The translations under genes and the position numbers were made by a program. DNA of 64,000 nucleotides. It comes from JBFXAF01 sp050184585 (GTDB lineage: Bacteria > Pseudomonadota > Alphaproteobacteria > Rhizobiales > Rhizobiaceae). The stretch is taken from contig JBFXAF010000006.1 in NCBI GenBank assembly GCA_050184585.1, positions 62,001 through 126,000 of the forward strand, written 5' to 3'. Below the pieces are notes generated by a model, which was not told the DNA's origin, did no database searches, and saw nothing but the letters and a program-made list of their open reading frames with translations. Shown here in pieces: positions 60,989 to 64,000 of this stretch (the stretch's first letter is position 1; each line of letters opens with the position of its first letter).

Positions 60989-61698
60989 CCCGGACGCAGC
61001 ATGGAACCGGGAAATGTGTAGACCCGATCCCGGCCGAGCATGAGGGCGGCCAGGGATTCGCGCCGGAAGAGACCCACATAGGCGCGGTCGAGCACGTTGA
61101 GCGCACCGGTATAGGCACCGAAGGCCGGCATGATCAGCCGGCGCCCGTCCGTGGCGAAGCAGCGCCGCCGCAGCGACCTGCCCCGCTGGACGATGCGGGC
61201 GCAAGGGTGGAGGTGGCCCGCCACTTCTCCCTCCGCCGCACCCGGCGCAGGTTCGTGGCGGAACAGCAGTCCACCCAAGGTCAGTTCGGACACCGTATCG
61301 CCCGGCAGTCGATCGGGAGCGTCCGGATCATGGTTGCCGGCGATCCAGAACCACCGGCGACCGGCGGCGAGCGCGCCGATCATATCGCGCAAGGAGTCCG
61401 GCAGCCGGCCCGAGCCTTCGGGATCGTGAAAGCTGTCGCCGAGACTGACGACGGTGCGCGGCTGGTAGGCAAGGATCGCCGACTGCAGGCTCCGTAGCGT
61501 GGCCAGCGTATCGTAGGGAGGAATGAGCCTGCCACGCCGGGCGAAGGACGAACCCTTCTCGAGATGCAGGTCCGACACGACGAGCAGCGACAGCGCCGGG
61601 ACATAGAGCGCACCCGACAGGTCGCAGACCGCCGCTTCGCCCGCCAAGGTCAGGGCGCCGTGCGTTCCGGCCGGCTCCAAGGCGCGGATTGCCGTCAT
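60985..61698 (-). CDS. pdeM: Ligase-associated DNA damage response endonuclease PdeM
   Basis: The 237-residue calcineurin-like metallophosphoesterase has metal ligands in SDLHLEKGSSFARRG (DxH, about 42), VSLGDSFHD (GDxxHD, about 86), WIAGNHDPD (GNHD, about 118) and the late GHLHPCARI (GHxH, about 163). PdeM proteins are encoded with an Lhr-type helicase and an ATP-dependent ligase in the ligase-associated DNA-damage cluster. Here its ATG overlaps the helicase stop codon (ATGA). Confidence 0.94.
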   Translation of the reverse strand: MTAIRALEPAGTHGALTLAGEAAVCDLSGALYVPALSLLVVSDLHLEKGSSFARRGRLIPPYDTLATLRSLQSAILAYQPRTVVSLGDSFHDPEGSGRLPDSLRDMIGALAAGRRWFWIAGNHDPDAPDRLPGDTVSELTLGGLLFRHEPAPGAAEGEVAGHLHPCARIVQRGRSLRRRCFATDGRRLIMPAFGAYTGALNVLDRAYVGLFRRESLAALMLGRDRVYTFPGSMLRPG

Positions 61699-64000
61699 CG
61701 TTTTCCCGTCGCCTCCTCGATCATCTCGGCCGCCTCCGCGAGAAGCTTTTCGCTGGCCGCGCCGGCGACGGATTCCTTGCCGATCTCGAGCATCACCGGC
61801 ACGGCGAGCGGCGAGATGCGGTCGAGGCGCTTATGCACGATTCGTCCGCGGATGCGCGAGAGCAGGTCTGCGAGCCTGCTGACATCCAGCAGGCCGGAAG
61901 CGGCGTCGGCGCGGGTCGCCTGAAGCAGGATGTGGTCCGGCTCGTGCGCGCGCAGCACGTCATAGATCAGGTCGGTGGCGACGGTCATCTGCCGGCCGGT
62001 TTTCTCCTGCCCGGGATGCCGCTTCTCGATCAGCCCTGCGATGACGGCGCAGGTGCGGAACATGCGCTTCAGCATCCAGCTTTCGTTCAGCCAGGCGTCG
62101 AGGTCGTCGCCGAGCATGTCCTCGTCGAAGAGCTTGCCGAGCGACGGAGTCTTAGACGCGAAGGCCGCGCCGAGATCGTCCAGCCCCCAGACCGCCAGAG
62201 AATAGTCGGTCGCGACGAAGCCGAGCGGGTGGGCGCCGGCACGCTCCAGCCGGCGGGTGAGAAGCATGCCCAGCGTCTGGTGGGCCAGCCTGCCCTCGAA
62301 GGGATAGGCGACCATGTAGAAACGCTCCGCGCGGGGGAACGTCTCGACCAGCAGGTCCCGCCGGCGCGGCAGAACCGAGCGGTCGCGCTGCAGGCGCAAC
62401 CAGTCCGCCACCTGCTCGGGCAGCCGCGACCATCGGACCGGATCGGCGAGCATGCCGCGCACCTCCTCGGCGAGGTAGGTCGACAGCGGAAACTTTCCGC
62501 CGGCGTAGGAGGGAACGATGATGCGCGCGCCGGCTCCGTTCGAGACGAGGCACTCGTTCTCGCGAATGCCCTCGAAGCGCAGGACCTTGCCTGCGAACAG
62601 GAACGTGTCGCCCGGCCTCAGCGACTCGGCGAAGTACTCCTCGATCTTGCCGAGCACCGAACCGCCGCGTGAAACGGCTCCCCGGCCCTGCCGCACATAG
62701 CGGACGTTCAATTCCGGCATCTCGACGATGGTGCCCACGTTCAGCCGGTACTGCTGGGCGACGCGCGGATGGGAAATGCGCCAGAGCCCCTCCTTCGTCT
62801 TCCTGATGCGGGCGTAGCGTTCGTAGCTTCGCAACGCATAGCCGCCGGTGGCGACGAAATCGACGACGCGGTCGAAGGTCGGCCGGTCGAGAGCGGCATA
62901 GGGGGCGGTGGACCGAACCTCTTCGAAAAGGCGGCCGGCATCGAAGGGTGCGGCGCAGGCAGTGCCGAGCACATGCTGGCAGAGCACATCCAGAGCGCCG
63001 GAGAGCAGCGGCGGGGTGTCCTGGGCACCCGCCTGGTTCGCCTCCAGGGCCGCCCGGCATTCGAGCACCTCGAAACGATTGGCGGGAATGAGGATCGCCT
63101 TGGAGGGTTCGTCCATGCGGTGGTTGGACCGGCCGATCCTCTGAGCGAGCCGGCTGGCGCCCTTTGGCGCGCCGACATGAACCACGAGATCGACGTCGCC
63201 CCAGTCGATGCCGAGGTCGAGCGTCGATGTGGCGACGATGGCGCGCAGGCTGTTCGTCTCCATCGCCTTCTCGACGCGCCGGCGCTGGGCGACATCAAGC
63301 GAGCCGTGGTGGAGCGCGATCGGCAGCGTCTCCTCGTTGACGCGCCAGAGTTCGGCGAACAGCAGTTCTGCCTGGCTGCGGGTGTTGACGAAAAGCAGCG
63401 TCGTCCGGTGCTTCCTGATCTCGCGGTAGATCTCCGGAATGGCATAGCGGGCGGAGTGCCCGGACCACGGCACCCGCTCCTCGGAGTCCAGGATCGCGAT
63501 ATCGGGCTTGGCGCCCCCCGCCACGGTGATCACATCGGCCATCCCGCGCGGCCGGTTCTGCGACACAAGCCAGCGGCGCAGTTCGTCGGGCTCGGCGACC
63601 GTCGCCGACAGGCCGATCGTGACCAGCGAGGGCACTAGCGTGCGCAGCCGCGCCAGGCCGAGCGAAAGCAGGTGGCCGCGCTTCGACGTCACCAGCGAAT
63701 GCAGTTCGTCGAAGACGACGTATCGAAGGTCCCGGAAGAAGCGCTGCGCGTCGCCCGAGGCGATCAGCAGGGCGAGCTGCTCGGGCGTGGTAAGCAGGAT
63801 GTCGGGCGGATTGAGCTTCTGGCGCTGGCGCTTGTGGACCGGCGTGTCGCCGGTGCGCGTCTCGACGGTGATCGGCAGGCCCATTTCGGCGACCGGCCTG
63901 CCGAGATTGCGCTCGATGTCGACGGCGAGCGCCTTGAGCGGCGAGATGTAGAGCGTGTGGATGCCGCGAAAGGCCTCGCCCGGCCTGCGCTTCGGACGGA
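61695..64000 (-). CDS. Ligase-associated DNA damage response DEXH-box helicase (Lhr-type), N-terminus beyond window
   Basis: At least 768 residues are visible. The frame stays open to 64000, starting before motif Ib (TLYISPLKALAVDIERN) with motif I outside. Present are DEXH (VVFDELHSLV), motif III (TIGLSATVA), ALHHGSLDVAQRR, and motifs V-VI (ATSTLDLGIDWGDVDLVVHVG, SRLAQRIGRSNHR). A winged helix and the Lhr C-terminal core follow, and the end overlaps pdeM by four bases. Family members are 3'-5' helicases that act with a ligase and PdeM in repair. An ATG at 63884 is internal, not the start. Confidence 0.95.
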   Translation of the reverse strand, partial: RPKRRPGEAFRGIHTLYISPLKALAVDIERNLGRPVAEMGLPITVETRTGDTPVHKRQRQKLNPPDILLTTPEQLALLIASGDAQRFFRDLRYVVFDELHSLVTSKRGHLLSLGLARLRTLVPSLVTIGLSATVAEPDELRRWLVSQNRPRGMADVITVAGGAKPDIAILDSEERVPWSGHSARYAIPEIYREIRKHRTTLLFVNTRSQAELLFAELWRVNEETLPIALHHGSLDVAQRRRVEKAMETNSLRAIVATSTLDLGIDWGDVDLVVHVGAPKGASRLAQRIGRSNHRMDEPSKAILIPANRFEVLECRAALEANQAGAQDTPPLLSGALDVLCQHVLGTACAAPFDAGRLFEEVRSTAPYAALDRPTFDRVVDFVATGGYALRSYERYARIRKTKEGLWRISHPRVAQQYRLNVGTIVEMPELNVRYVRQGRGAVSRGGSVLGKIEEYFAESLRPGDTFLFAGKVLRFEGIRENECLVSNGAGARIIVPSYAGGKFPLSTYLAEEVRGMLADPVRWSRLPEQVADWLRLQRDRSVLPRRRDLLVETFPRAERFYMVAYPFEGRLAHQTLGMLLTRRLERAGAHPLGFVATDYSLAVWGLDDLGAAFASKTPSLGKLFDEDMLGDDLDAWLNESWMLKRMFRTCAVIAGLIEKRHPGQEKTGRQMTVATDLIYDVLRAHEPDHILLQATRADAASGLLDVSRLADLLSRIRGRIVHKRLDRISPLAVPVMLEIGKESVAGAASEKLLAEAAEMIEEATGKR

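Overview
The window is high-GC, densely coded bacterial chromosome. Gene families and regulatory signals point to an alphaproteobacterium of the order Hyphomicrobiales (Rhizobiales), most likely a Mesorhizobium/Aminobacter-like member of the Phyllobacteriaceae. The main pointers are a SAM-II riboswitch in front of metZ, a double-length dCTP deaminase, a class I lysyl-tRNA synthetase, GcrA with clustered GANTC (CcrM) sites, a PodJ-like polarity protein, the C4-pathway 5-aminolevulinate synthase, and ligase-associated DNA-damage genes. I see no phage, insertion sequence, CRISPR array or biosynthetic cluster. The genus is an inference.

Layout. 1-15.7 kb is an accessory uptake and catabolism region. 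It holds a polyol ABC transporter (SmoEFGK type) with a SorC-family regulator, a GntR regulator with two DNA-binding domains, an SDR plus an Ldh2-type dehydrogenase, and two complete TRAP transporters arranged tail to tail, the second with a Gfo/Idh/MocA dehydrogenase and its own GntR regulator. 15.7-27 kb carries hemA behind an FNR/FixK box, an aminotransferase, mscL, a symporter-type hybrid histidine kinase with a LuxR response regulator, pyrD (probably with a CTG start) and a MATE exporter. 27.0-28.5 kb is a small low-coding scar with two gene remnants, two small secreted-protein genes and tRNA-Gly(CCC). 28.6-36.9 kb is conserved core: dipeptidase, dcd, metZ, apaG, hslO, argF, argD, gcrA. 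36.8-45.2 kb has phoU and phoR (without pst or phoB between or beside them), ppk2, a cellulose-synthase-like glycosyltransferase, a periplasmic binding protein, a TerB-like protein and lysK. 45.3-54.5 kb holds an SNase-like protein, an S24 regulator, a thioesterase and a five-gene beta-oxidation cluster led by a MerR regulator. 55-64 kb has the PodJ-like protein, a TauE/TIGR02186/DUF3429 membrane module, and pdeM with its helicase, which is cut by the right edge.

How the parts work together. The left third is built for scavenging polyols and hydroxy or sugar acids: each transporter sits beside dehydrogenases and a local regulator. The fatty-acid block looks like a single regulon, because near-identical palindromes lie in front of both merR and the first acyl-CoA dehydrogenase gene. 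Cell-cycle control is visible at gcrA (six GANTC sites in 178 bp) and at podJ. Methionine synthesis is controlled by a SAM-II aptamer followed by an intrinsic terminator.

No wholly new system stands out. The points most worth checking are the apparent in-frame deletion in the ATPase domain of the hybrid kinase, the probable CTG start of pyrD, the double-HTH GntR regulator, the 30-bp perfect palindrome between two acyl-CoA dehydrogenase genes, the hairpin at the 5' end of the argD transcript, and the phoR-phoU pair without pstSCAB.
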